This document shows, piece by piece, positions 53,880-62,500 of a DNA stretch of 64,000 bases. The position numbers were made by a program, and so were the translations under genes. Within the stretch, counting starts at the first letter, position 1, and each line of letters starts with the position of its first letter. This DNA is from NIOZ-UU13 sp964444135 (GTDB lineage Bacteria; Planctomycetota; Phycisphaerae; Sedimentisphaerales; Anaerobacaceae), in contig CAYUFX010000003.1 in NCBI GenBank assembly GCA_964444135.1, positions 1 to 64,000 on the forward strand, in the 5' to 3' direction. The notes below the pieces were generated by a model. The model saw only the letters and a list, made by a program, of their open reading frames with translations. It was not told the DNA's origin and made no database searches.

Positions 53880-54047
53880 ATGAAATTAAAGACAATTATA
53901 CATAAAGCGGAGGAAGGGGGCTATTGGGCGGAAATACCAGCCATTCCCGGCTGCGTTACTCAGGGCGATTCATTTGAAGAGCTTTTGAAGAACATTTATG
54001 AAGCGGCGGAAGCCTGTTTGTCTGTGGATACACTAACAAACCTTTAA
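53880..54047 (+). CDS. Orphan HicB-family antitoxin-like protein
   Basis: 55 residues: MKLKTIIHKAEEGGYWAEIP then GCVTQGDSFEELLKNIYEAA, the partial RNase H-like fold of HicB. Known short HicB proteins are 70 or more residues and pair with HicA, a small RNA-cleaving toxin. No HicA-like frame is seen on either side, and the C-terminal DNA-binding or dimer part is missing, so it may be an orphan or a cut gene. The preceding AGCGAGG is a weak ribosome site. Confidence 0.75.
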   Translation: MKLKTIIHKAEEGGYWAEIPAIPGCVTQGDSFEELLKNIYEAAEACLSVDTLTNL

Positions 54048-54060
54048 AATAGGGGGCTGT

Positions 54061-54249
54061 ATGGCTATTCTAAAACTGGACAAACATGATGAGGACAAGG
54101 AAATCGAATTTGAATTGGATTATCTTACGTCTTTAACAACCAGCCAGCGTTTTGAAATGATGTTCAGAAAAACCCGGGAGATGTTGAGATTGCTTAAGAA
54201 AGATGGACACAGAAAAACTACTGAAATTATTAAAAGAAAACCAGATTAA
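54061..54249 (+). CDS. Small helical protein, 62 residues, of unknown function
   Basis: A highly charged protein with ELDYLTSLTTSQRFEMMFRK and a basic C-terminal end. The pattern TSQRFEMMxxKTREMLRLLKK recalls short proteins that precede nucleotidyltransferase genes in some planctomycete genomes (from memory). It overlaps the possible nucleotidyltransferase remnant that starts at 54203. It follows the HicB-like gene by 13 bases with GGGGGC before the ATG. Confidence 0.6.
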   Translation: MAILKLDKHDEDKEIEFELDYLTSLTTSQRFEMMFRKTREMLRLLKKDGHRKTTEIIKRKPD

Positions 54250-54268
54250 ACCCGCATTTCCCAGGTAA
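54203..54268 (+). pseudogene. Possible N-terminal stub of a nucleotidyltransferase-like gene
   Basis: ATG opens 21 codons (MDTEKLLKLLKENQI...) and then stops just before the transposase relic. This resembles the first helix of AbiEii-like nucleotidyltransferases that commonly follow the type of small gene at 54061. Insertion of the IS element three bases downstream would have cut the gene. Short, so uncertain. Confidence 0.35.
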
Positions 54269-54271
54269 ACA

Positions 54272-54802
54272 GTGACAAACGAACTAAGTTTTGATAGTAT
54301 AGAGCTTATGGAGACCACTCAAGCCAGTTTAGACCATCTGACATGGGAGAACCCAATGGGTGAAAGATGCAAGGATGCTCTTAGGCTCGATTTTAACCGA
54401 AAACTGAAGGTCGAATTTCATGGAACCAAAGTCACCAGCGATGTGGTGAAGTTCTATAACAAGCGTGGCACGGCTGAGCAATAGATCAAGGAAGGTAAAT
54501 ATGCCTTAAACTGGACACGACTTTCATGCCATGGTTTCGTTGATAATCAGGTTCGGCTCCAACTATTTGCCCTGGCTTATAACCTTGGCAATTTCCTGAG
54601 ACGTTTGGCTTTACCAAAGAGAGTAAAGGAATGGTCACTGCGAACACTCAGAGTAAAACTGATTAAGATCGGAGCTAAAGTTGTCAAGCACGCTCGATAT
54701 GTAACCTTTCAGATGGCGGAGGTGCTGGTTTCAAAAAGATTGTTTCAGTAAATCCTTGAACGTATCCATCGATTGAAGCCTGTGCCCATTGGGTATGGTT
54801 AA
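54272..54802 (+). mobile_element. IS1380-family transposase relic
   Basis: The first 50 codons match the front of IS1380 transposases (LDFNRKLKVEFHGTKVTSD). The frame then jumps directly to the C-terminal block (VVKFYNKRGTAEQ, stop, IKEGKYALNWTRLSCHGF, VDNQVRLQLFALAYNLGNFL, KLIKIGAKVVKHARYVTFQ). The middle, including the catalytic core, is deleted. A TAG at 54482-54484 replaces the expected Trp (EQW) and a TAA at 54749-54751 breaks the last part; the frame ends at 54802. It cannot encode active transposase. No clear terminal inverted repeats were identified. Confidence 0.87.
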
Positions 54803-55065
54803 TGCCAAGAATTGCTGAAAAACTTGGATTTATGAAGATGCGAGCGTTCGAGGTCTGTACAAAAGCTGAGATTAGCAAAAAGTCGAGGCACATAAAACCA
54901 TGTTTTCGTGCAATTTTTTAACAAAGTGGCGTCGAAAGAGTGAATTCTTAATTGTTCATGGTGGATTTGATAAGATTATTGGTGATGTAAGGAGAAAATT
55001 ATGCTTGCTAACCGTGTAAATGGGAAATGTCAGTCAACATAACAATGCTGTTTAGGAGAATATAC

Positions 55066-55362
55066 ATGTCTAACTCAAATACTATTAATCGCCTACTTAG
55101 GATTTCTGAGAACGAGCCAAGGTTTAAGAAAAGGGTAGCATGTCTTTGGGTGTTGCAGTATGTTGGCATCATCGTTTTCACCTTTGCTATGTTGTCAGAG
55201 GACGGAACATTCTTTGGCACCCAGATATCTGTTGATAGAGTTATCTGGCTAATCATATTGCTTGCTGGCGCGACTGCGATGTTCGTGGGCTACTATGAAC
55301 GCAAGATGATTCAGGTTGTCAGGACAATAAAGGATAGAGCAATATGGACTGTTGATAAATAA
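55066..55362 (+). CDS. Small membrane protein with two helices
   Basis: 98 residues. AGGAG precedes the ATG by eight bases. After a basic N-terminus come two hydrophobic helices (LWVLQYVGIIVFTFAMLS and VIWLIILLAGATAMFVGYY) and a basic C-terminal stretch. No family recognised. It lies alone after the transposase relic. A minus-strand frame across 55319-55516 is hydrophobic too but has no start site and I leave it out. Confidence 0.6.
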   Translation: MSNSNTINRLLRISENEPRFKKRVACLWVLQYVGIIVFTFAMLSEDGTFFGTQISVDRVIWLIILLAGATAMFVGYYERKMIQVVRTIKDRAIWTVDK

Positions 55363-55756
55363 TTAACTTGGCCTCTACGAAGCCTTGGACCAGCAGGAAA
55401 ATGCCGAGGATTAGCGAGCTAAGCTGCCGTAAAGAGAAAGCGTCGAAGAGTGATGTAGTACCTCCAATGGCCAAGTTGTAAAATGCCAAAATTCTTCGAA
55501 AAGTCACCTCTTTCAAGAGCTGGAAAACACCCTAATTTTCAGGTGACATCTTGTCACCATTTTGTCACTACAAATGTTAATTATGCCTATATCGAATTAT
55601 AGTATTAGCACTATGAAAGTTATGAGGAATCGTATAGCTCTAAAAAGGATGACCAAACATGATGACTGCTACGTAGATGCACCACCCCAGGAAAGAATTG
55701 CTTTTATATGGGAACTCACCGTTAAATATATACCCGCACGATAATATCCTCATAGA
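55363..55756. other. Gene-poor gap with a possible gene fragment
   Basis: An ATG at 55613 opens 43 codons (MKVMRNRIALKRMTKHDDCY, then VDAPPQERIAFIWELT), ending at 55744. The DDCYVDAPPQERIAFIWELT part is the kind of sequence I recall from short proteins that accompany nucleotidyltransferase genes in planctomycetes; here its usual continuation is cut. No ribosome site. The rest is empty. Confidence 0.4.
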
Positions 55757-56734
55757 TCACAAAAGATTCTCACGGTACCAATCTATAGCCATTCGCAAAC
55801 CTTGCTTAAACGATACTTTTGTTTTGTAGCCGATTAGTTTCTGGGCCAAAGTTATGTCTGCGAGGGAGTGTTTTACGTCGCCGGGACGCGGGTCGGTGTA
55901 ATTCGGCTTGATATTTTTTCCAACCAGTTCGTTAATCAGAGCAATAATCGCATTTACAGTTACAGCTTCGCCGCAGGCAATGTTTAGAACTTCGCCTTTA
56001 GTCTGTTTAGCCCTTGCGGCAAGTAAATTGGCCTCAACTACGTTGTCAATGTATGTAAAATCCCGGCTCTGCTCGCCGTCACCATAAATAGTGGGTGGTT
56101 TATCCTTCAATATAGCTGTAACAAAAGCCGGTATAGCGGCTGCATATTGACTTGCCGGGTCCTGGTGTGGGCCGAAGACATTGAAATACCGCAGTGAAAT
56201 AGTCTCAAGACCAAAGACCTCATAGAAAACCGAGCAGTAATATTCGCCAACCAGCTTAGCGACCGCATAAGGTGAAAGCGGCATAGGCGTCATCGTCTCG
56301 ACCTTCGGCCAGGGCAAAGCCCTGGACTGGATCAAGCCCGCCTTTGGCGGGGTCGGCGTATCGCCGTAAGCTGAGGAGCTTGCGGCAAAGACAAATCGCT
56401 TTACGCCAGCATCGCGGGCAGCTAAAAGAAGTGTGAAGGTCGCATCGACGCAGTGCCTATGCGTAGCGGCTGGGTCGTCAACGCTGCGCGGGACCGACGG
56501 CAATGCGCCCTGGTGCAAAACGACATCGATATTTTTCATAGCCGATTGGGCGACCTCCGCATCGCCCATATCGGCCTGGATAAAATCGATTTTGTCTATA
56601 ACAGAGGCAAGGTTGCTCTTTTTGCCCGTGAGCAGATTGTCAACAACTCTTACAAAATAGCCTTGTGAGATGAGTTCTTTGCAGATATTCGAACCGATAA
56701 AACCGGCTCCGCCGGTAACCAAAAATTTCTCCAT
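55757..56734 (-). CDS. NAD-dependent sugar-nucleotide epimerase (UDP-hexose 4-epimerase-like)
   Basis: 325 residues, extended SDR family. The NAD site is VTGGAGFIGSNICKEL, the catalytic SSSAYG and YAVAK (PYAVAKLVGEYYC) are present, and SLRYFNVFGPHQDPASQYAAAIP and YGDGEQSRDFTYIDNVV are typical of WbpP/GalE-like epimerases. Between AYGDTPT and PKVETMTP there are 14 extra residues (PPKAGLIQSRALPW) not seen in relatives, coded by a palindromic insert (56309-56350). It supplies activated sugars to the polysaccharide genes downstream in the window. Confidence 0.9.
   Translation of the reverse strand: MEKFLVTGGAGFIGSNICKELISQGYFVRVVDNLLTGKKSNLASVIDKIDFIQADMGDAEVAQSAMKNIDVVLHQGALPSVPRSVDDPAATHRHCVDATFTLLLAARDAGVKRFVFAASSSAYGDTPTPPKAGLIQSRALPWPKVETMTPMPLSPYAVAKLVGEYYCSVFYEVFGLETISLRYFNVFGPHQDPASQYAAAIPAFVTAILKDKPPTIYGDGEQSRDFTYIDNVVEANLLAARAKQTKGEVLNIACGEAVTVNAIIALINELVGKNIKPNYTDPRPGDVKHSLADITLAQKLIGYKTKVSFKQGLRMAIDWYRENLL
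56309..56350 (-). repeat. 42-bp palindromic insert within the epimerase gene
   Basis: Read on the coding strand it contains CCGCCAAAGGCGG and CCAGGGCTTTGCCCTGG, two nested palindromes joined by GCTTGATCCAGT. Its length is an exact multiple of three, so the epimerase frame is kept, adding 14 residues before the catalytic Tyr loop. Confidence 0.7.
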
Positions 56735-56809
56735 AAAATTAGCCTCTTATAAAAAGCCCACATACAAGTTTAAGAGCACCCCCAAACAAGTTTGAGGGTG
56801 CCACCCTGA

Positions 56810-56969
56810 TACTCTGTAACAACTCAAATGACAGGTGTCATTGCGAGCCCTTCGCTTTGCTCAAGGATAAACTCTGCGAAGCAATCTCTATTGTTTGATG
56901 CCACGAGATTGCCACTGCCTTTAAAAAGGCCTCGCAATGACAACTCTGCAAATCACTTGTTACAGAGTA
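56810..56969. repeat. Miniature inverted-repeat element, family D
   Basis: 160 bp with perfect 13-bp inverted ends TACTCTGTAACAA / TTGTTACAGAGTA. Inside is TCATTGCGAG ... CTCGCAATGA, the common dispersed repeat text; a related single piece is at 29571-29610. Confidence 0.8.
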
Positions 56970-57010
56970 CTAATATTATAATAACTCAAAGCTTAATAGT
57001 ATTCACTATT

Positions 57011-57172
57011 TAGTATCTGTTGAGGAAAACAAAAACTGACTATGTCACCCCTGTACCTGCTTTCGCAGGTGTAAACTTGTCCCCGCGGAAGCGGGGAGCA
57101 GGGGTCCAGAGCGAAAAAGCTGGATTCCCGCTTCCGCGGGAATGACAAATACTGTTTCCGCAACAAGAACTA
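57011..57172. repeat. Miniature inverted-repeat element, family A, copy 2
   Basis: 162 bp, inverted relative to the copy at 12026-12148. Ends are TAGTATCTGTTGAGGAAA and the complement of TAGTTCTTGTTGCGGAAA. The stretch GTCATTCCCGCG...GGGAATCCAGC and CTGGACCCCTGCT is nearly identical to copy 1, but it has about 40 extra bases with further stems (CCCCGCTTCCGCGGGG, CCTGCGAAAGCAGG). Confidence 0.85.
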
Positions 57173-57200
57173 TTTAACGGAGTCTGCAACATTTAGGGAT

Positions 57201-59489
57201 TTAGGTTAGGCCGGCGGCAAGTGCTGCCTTTCTGGCCTTCTTGGCCTTCTTCTCATATTTCCGGTACGACTTGTATTGCTCGTGGAAATATCCTCCCTTC
57301 ATAGACCTTACGGCAAAGAGCACACAGCCGATTATTTTAGCATTTACCTCTTCGAATTCTCGAATAGTTCTCTGGGCAGCGCCCCTGCTTGTAACGGCGG
57401 CGTTGAATACCAGGATTGTTGTATCCACGAGTCGTGCCAATACTTTGGCGTCACTTACCAGCAGGACGGGCGGCCCATCAATTATAATGTGGTCGTAGTT
57501 CTTACGCTGTTCTGCGAGCAATCCTTCCATCCGTGGGTTGCCGAGCAGTTCCGCCGGATTAGCAGGCAACGGCCCACAATCGATTATGTCAAGGCCCTCT
57601 ATGCCGCCGGGCCTTATAGCTTCGTGGTAACCGCACTGGTTCATCAGCACACTGCTCAATCCAAAATCAAAGCCCTCGGCTCCAAGTTTATCTTCGAGCT
57701 CATCGGTCAGTATCTTTGGAAACAGTCTTTGTAAATTAGGCTGTCTGAAATTGGCATCTATCAGCAGCACTTTTTTATCCGCTGCAACAAAAGTGGTTGC
57801 AAGATTAACCGCCACGGAAGTCTTGCCGTCCCCTGCCATACCGCTGCTTACAAGCAAAGTCTTCAAAGACTCCGCCGTGCCGGATAGCTTCAAGTTTGCC
57901 CGACATCGCCTGTAGGACTCGCTTATAACAGAGTAAGGCGCCTTGCGAACCGCGTGACAAAGCTCAATGCGGCGAACCTGACCATCTTCAGATGCATCAG
58001 GGATAACACCCAAAAGGGGAATATGCAGATACTTGGCGACATCGCTCGGTGTCCGCACCAGGTCGTTAGCTAATTCAACAAGGAAGGCAAATCCTACACC
58101 AAGCATAAAGCCCAACATCGTTCCACCTGGGAACCAAAGGTACCACTGGCGGGAGAACACCATTTCCAGCGGTATCGGAGCAAGTCCAACAGCCTGAACT
58201 TTAGGTGTCTCCGGGGCATCGTGCATCATCTTCAATTTCTCAACCTGCTCTTTGATTGAGTCAAGCATTGCCACTCGCTCATCTCTTATCTTCAGCCGCT
58301 GTTCATACTGGACACGGGCTTTATCAAGCTCTTCTTTCTTGGCTTCAGCTTCCTCTCGCAGTTGTTCCAACTGCTCGAATCTTTCCTGCAATACATGCAA
58401 GCCATCGCGTGCATTTTCGAGATTCGCCCTGCGGGTCTGTTCTGCGATTTCAGCTTTCCTGAGCTCTCTTCTTTTCCTGATTTCTTCTATCTGCTCCCGT
58501 ATTCGGCGCACATCTCTGTGATTTTCACCAAACTTTGTGAGTCTGCCTGAGAGCTGGGCCTCCTGAAAGACAAGCTGCTGAGCAAGTGTAATCATAACGG
58601 GGTCTCTCTCTATCACATATTCAATCTGCTCAGTAATAGGCCCTGTCGCCAAATCCTTAAGATTTGCTATGTCGGCGCTAAGCTGTCTTATCGCTAATTC
58701 AAGGCTGTTTTTCTCAAGCTCCAAATTGTTCAACTTTAGTGTTATTGTGTGCTGGAAATTACGCCCCACAGGCATAGCAAGGTCGGTTATGCCCCATCTT
58801 TCGCGGACATCATCCAGTCCATTGTCGGCATCATTCAACTCTGCTTGAACTCGGCGCTGCCGCTCTTCGAGCATTACCAGCTCGGCGTTTACCTTTCCTC
58901 TTTCTACGGTTCCCTGCCTGGCAAGAAACAAACGCACCATTTCGTTCACTATGTCCGCTGCTTCTCTGCCATCACGGCAGGTCATCGAGACCTCAACAAA
59001 CTCAGCATCTCTGTGGGCGTAAGCACGAAAATACCTGTCCAAATACTTGACGGCTTTTCTAATGCTCCCGTCCCTGCGCTCAAACCACCTGGTCTTTTTA
59101 ACTACGTCGCTCTCAAGCAAATCCTGCAGAGTTCTCTGCTGTTTTATGAGATTAGCTATTGACTGGCGATAACCGTATAGAATATCCTTTTGCACCTGAG
59201 GCGCAGTGATGTCCATAGGGTCTGTTTCTACCGGTGAAAGGACCTGGATATAGGTTGTGGCGGTATATCTTGGAAGATATTTCTGTAAAAGATACCATCC
59301 GGCGCTGCCGGCCGTCACCCCCAATATGGTCAGAAAAATTATCAGCAATATGTGCCTGCGCAATATCCCCAGAGCCTCTTTCGGCGTCATCGAGGCAGGC
59401 GCCAGGAGCCTCGGCCCAGCCGGCCCTGTTATTCTATTTGATGCTATCCCGCCTTGCGGGGTCCCTGCTATTGGTCTTGCTTCGGCCAT
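57201..59489 (-). CDS. Wzz-type chain-length protein fused to a BY-kinase (polysaccharide tyrosine autokinase)
   Basis: 762 residues. A Wzz domain has a first membrane helix (IILFTILGVTAGSAGWYLLQ-like, about 48-70), a long coiled-coil periplasmic region (residues about 150-420, Glu/Arg/Leu-rich) and a second helix (FPGGTMLGFMLGVGFAFLVE). The kinase half has Walker A GMAGDGKTS (550-558), Walker A' VLLIDANFRQP and Walker B HIIIDGPPVLLVSDA. The tail carries a tyrosine cluster (YFHEQYKSYRKYEKK) for autophosphorylation. It controls export and length of exopolysaccharide at the inner membrane. It lies between the epimerase and the giant TPR gene. Confidence 0.92.
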   Translation of the reverse strand: MAEARPIAGTPQGGIASNRITGPAGPRLLAPASMTPKEALGILRRHILLIIFLTILGVTAGSAGWYLLQKYLPRYTATTYIQVLSPVETDPMDITAPQVQKDILYGYRQSIANLIKQQRTLQDLLESDVVKKTRWFERRDGSIRKAVKYLDRYFRAYAHRDAEFVEVSMTCRDGREAADIVNEMVRLFLARQGTVERGKVNAELVMLEERQRRVQAELNDADNGLDDVRERWGITDLAMPVGRNFQHTITLKLNNLELEKNSLELAIRQLSADIANLKDLATGPITEQIEYVIERDPVMITLAQQLVFQEAQLSGRLTKFGENHRDVRRIREQIEEIRKRRELRKAEIAEQTRRANLENARDGLHVLQERFEQLEQLREEAEAKKEELDKARVQYEQRLKIRDERVAMLDSIKEQVEKLKMMHDAPETPKVQAVGLAPIPLEMVFSRQWYLWFPGGTMLGFMLGVGFAFLVELANDLVRTPSDVAKYLHIPLLGVIPDASEDGQVRRIELCHAVRKAPYSVISESYRRCRANLKLSGTAESLKTLLVSSGMAGDGKTSVAVNLATTFVAADKKVLLIDANFRQPNLQRLFPKILTDELEDKLGAEGFDFGLSSVLMNQCGYHEAIRPGGIEGLDIIDCGPLPANPAELLGNPRMEGLLAEQRKNYDHIIIDGPPVLLVSDAKVLARLVDTTILVFNAAVTSRGAAQRTIREFEEVNAKIIGCVLFAVRSMKGGYFHEQYKSYRKYEKKAKKARKAALAAGLT

Positions 59490-59564
59490 CCTGTTCTCTA
59501 CCCGGAATCTACCAATAAAGCAAATCTTGTATTACGCACAACTATAATTCCTCCCCCCAAGGCA

Positions 59565-62500
59565 TCACGGCGAAAGCCGCTCAATAGCCTTGTTTATTCG
59601 CTGCTCAGCTTTCTGCGACAATCTGTCCGCCCCTATTTCCAACGCCTGTTTATAAGCAGCGAGCGCCTCATCTTTTGCCCCGAGCTCTTCTTTTATCATT
59701 CCTTTATGCTCATACACCTCCGAAGGTACGAGAATATCATTCTGCTGATATTGCTGCAACGCGGCTGCCAAAAATTCGGCAGCCTGCGAATTATCACCTC
59801 TTTTATGCAGTACATAAGCATAAGTATCCAGAATGCCGGGATTATTCGGCTGCGCATCAAGTGCGCGTTTGGAATATCGGAGGGCTTCCGAGAGCCCTTC
59901 ATTATTTTCAGCAAGCAAATATGCTAAATCGTTTAGAATACTGGTATTATTCGGCATTTTGGTCAGCAGACTTTTGTAAACTGTAATAGCGGTCCTGAGA
60001 TAATTTTTATCGGAGCTTTTCTTATAGGCGAGAATCAAAATGGAGGCTTTTTTCCGTATATAATTAACCCTGTGTGCACTGCCAGCCTCAGCCAGCTTAA
60101 TGCATTTATCAACGTATTCTATGGCTTTGTCATACTCTTTGTTAATCTCCGCCAAGTTAAACATAGCGAAATTGGCAGCGAGTGAATCAGGGTTGGTTTC
60201 GAGCTTTTGCCTGCAATACTTCAGTACTTCATCAGGTCCAAGCATCAAGAACATTCTCAGCAGAACCTCAGAGGCAAGCGTCTCATTTTCTCCCGCTTTA
60301 TCAACAGATTTTCGACAATATTCTACTGCGGTTGTTCTATCGCCGAGCTTCAACTTCGCCTGAGCCATTCGCAAATATGCTATGGGCGCAATACTGGTAT
60401 CAACATATTTACTGCACTCTTCAAAGACCTTGTCCAGCTTCCGAGGGTCCCAATTTGCTGTGTTTGGTTCTCCTGCCCCCAAGAGAAGTGCTTTCAAATA
60501 CCCATCGAACGCTGTAACGTACAGAACATCTTGTACTTCATTTCTTTCATCCTTGGTCAGATGTGCTTGATGCCTGAGCAGACAAGCTTTTTTATATAAT
60601 TGCTCGGCTTTGTCGAATTCACCTCTCTTAACAGCAAATGCACCCGCTTGATTAAGCCACCGTACGTTGTCTGGAAATTGCTCAAGTGTGTCTTTGTAGA
60701 ATCTCTTCAATGCTTCTTCTCTGTCGAGCTGTGAGTAAATGCGTTCAAGCAATAACCTGGCTTCAGGAGGAGCACCAGGTGCGTTTATTGTAACCTCAAG
60801 CTCCGTGATAGCATCCTCATATCGCCCGGCGCCCATATAAGCCTTGGCCAGAGAAATCCGGGTAACAGGCTCATCTGACAATAATTTGCTTTCTCTAAAG
60901 TCGCTGATTGCCTTGCCATAATCTGCGAGGAAGAAATTAATCTCACCTCTTAATCGCCATGCCGCTGCGTTGTTCTGATTGGTCTGGAGATTTTTATTCG
61001 TTAGCTCCAATGCTTTTTCCAGTTGCCCCTGCCTCATTAGCAGCCAGGCCTGAAGCAAGAGTATTCTTTTTTCATTAGGATACTTTTCCTTAAAGCTCTG
61101 TAATTTGTATTCAGCTTCCTTGATAAGGCCGACTCTGAGAAAAGCCTCAATTTGAATAAGATTGTTTTCTTCGGCCTCATCAAGCGCTACAAGCTCCTCG
61201 GAATATTTCTTTACTGCCTCTCTGTCGTTGGTTTTTTCAGCAACAAGCAACAGGCCTTGGAGGACAACGCTATCTTTAGTGCCCTCTTTGTATAACTGCT
61301 CCAGGACCCTCCTGGCATCGTCGTATTGGCCTCGCTGAAAATAATGGTCCCAAAGTAATTTCTCGTCTTGCGATTCCTGTAGTAGTGCCTTAGCCTTTTC
61401 ATTCTGCCCCCTGGCACGAAAGTATTGTGCATAGTGATAGAGCATTAGCTTGTCGCGGGGGTTTATTTTCTTAGCCTGCTCGAAAGCAGAAACAGCAATA
61501 CCAAACAGCGCCTCCTTAAGCTGCGGATTGGTTTCTTTCACAGCCACATTCGTTGCCAGTTGCCCGAGCAGCAAAGCATTGTCCATATTAGGGGCGGCCC
61601 TTTGCAGGTCCTGGCGAATCGCGACCGCCCTCAACGGCTCTGTTGGGGCTATATACTCAGCGTACAGGCCAAGTAACGCCAAATCACCGGGATTCAGTGC
61701 GATTGCCCTTTCCAAAGCAGTCCTGACCTCGACTATCTGGGCCGAAGAGACACTATCACCGAGCTTTTGATTTCGACGGTATAACACGTTCGCCGATGCT
61801 TTTGCAACGATTCCATCGAGAGGATTCAAAGATGCGGCTTTTCGAATGTCCTCCATAGATGCATGCTCGTTTCCAAGAGAAGCATTGATATCGCTTCTGA
61901 GCATATAAGCATATGAAAATACAGGTCTTTGTTTCAAACATTCGTCGATTTTTGCCAATGCATCTTCGAACTCACCTTTAGCCATAGCCAGGCGGGTTGC
62001 AAAAATCAGGCCCTGACAATTATCGAGGTTTTCACGGTGGGTCGTCTCCGTGATTTGTTCTGCCAGCTCCCAATCTTTCGTCGCAAGTGCTATATCCAAA
62101 AGATGGCTCGCAGCAAATTTCATTTGCTCAAAAGCCGGGCCTTCGGATATACGCTGTTGCGAAGTTCCGATTTCAATGGCCCTGTTTAACTGGCGAGTTG
62201 CTTTTTCCGGCTCGTTGTACCCTCGATAAAATATTCCAAGCTGCGTGGCGCGGCGAATCGGGTCAGCGATACTCGATAGCACCTGCTCTTCTATTTCCTT
62301 GCGCCTTTCTTGCGAAATCTTTGCCGGGTCAGGCTCGGAGAGCATCTGCTTATAAACCAGCACTGCCGCATTATCCGGAAAATATTCCAAAAATCTACCG
62401 ACTAAACTTTCAGCCCGGCTCGCCTGGCCTTGCGATATGTAATTTCGGCAAACACCAATGACAGAAGCTTGGTCAACAGAATTTGGCTCTATCACCAGGA

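Larger units (their letters stand above)
56735..57200. other. Repeat-filled gap between the epimerase and BY-kinase genes
   Basis: Holds a 12-bp stem hairpin with one mismatch at 56776-56801 (GCACCCCCAAAC / GTTTGAGGGTGC), then elements D (56810-56969) and A (57011-57172) end to end. No gene. Confidence 0.8.

Noticed and set aside
55319..55516. Hydrophobic 65-codon minus-strand ORF
   Set aside because: Opposes a better-supported small membrane protein and lacks a ribosome site, though a decayed gene cannot be excluded.
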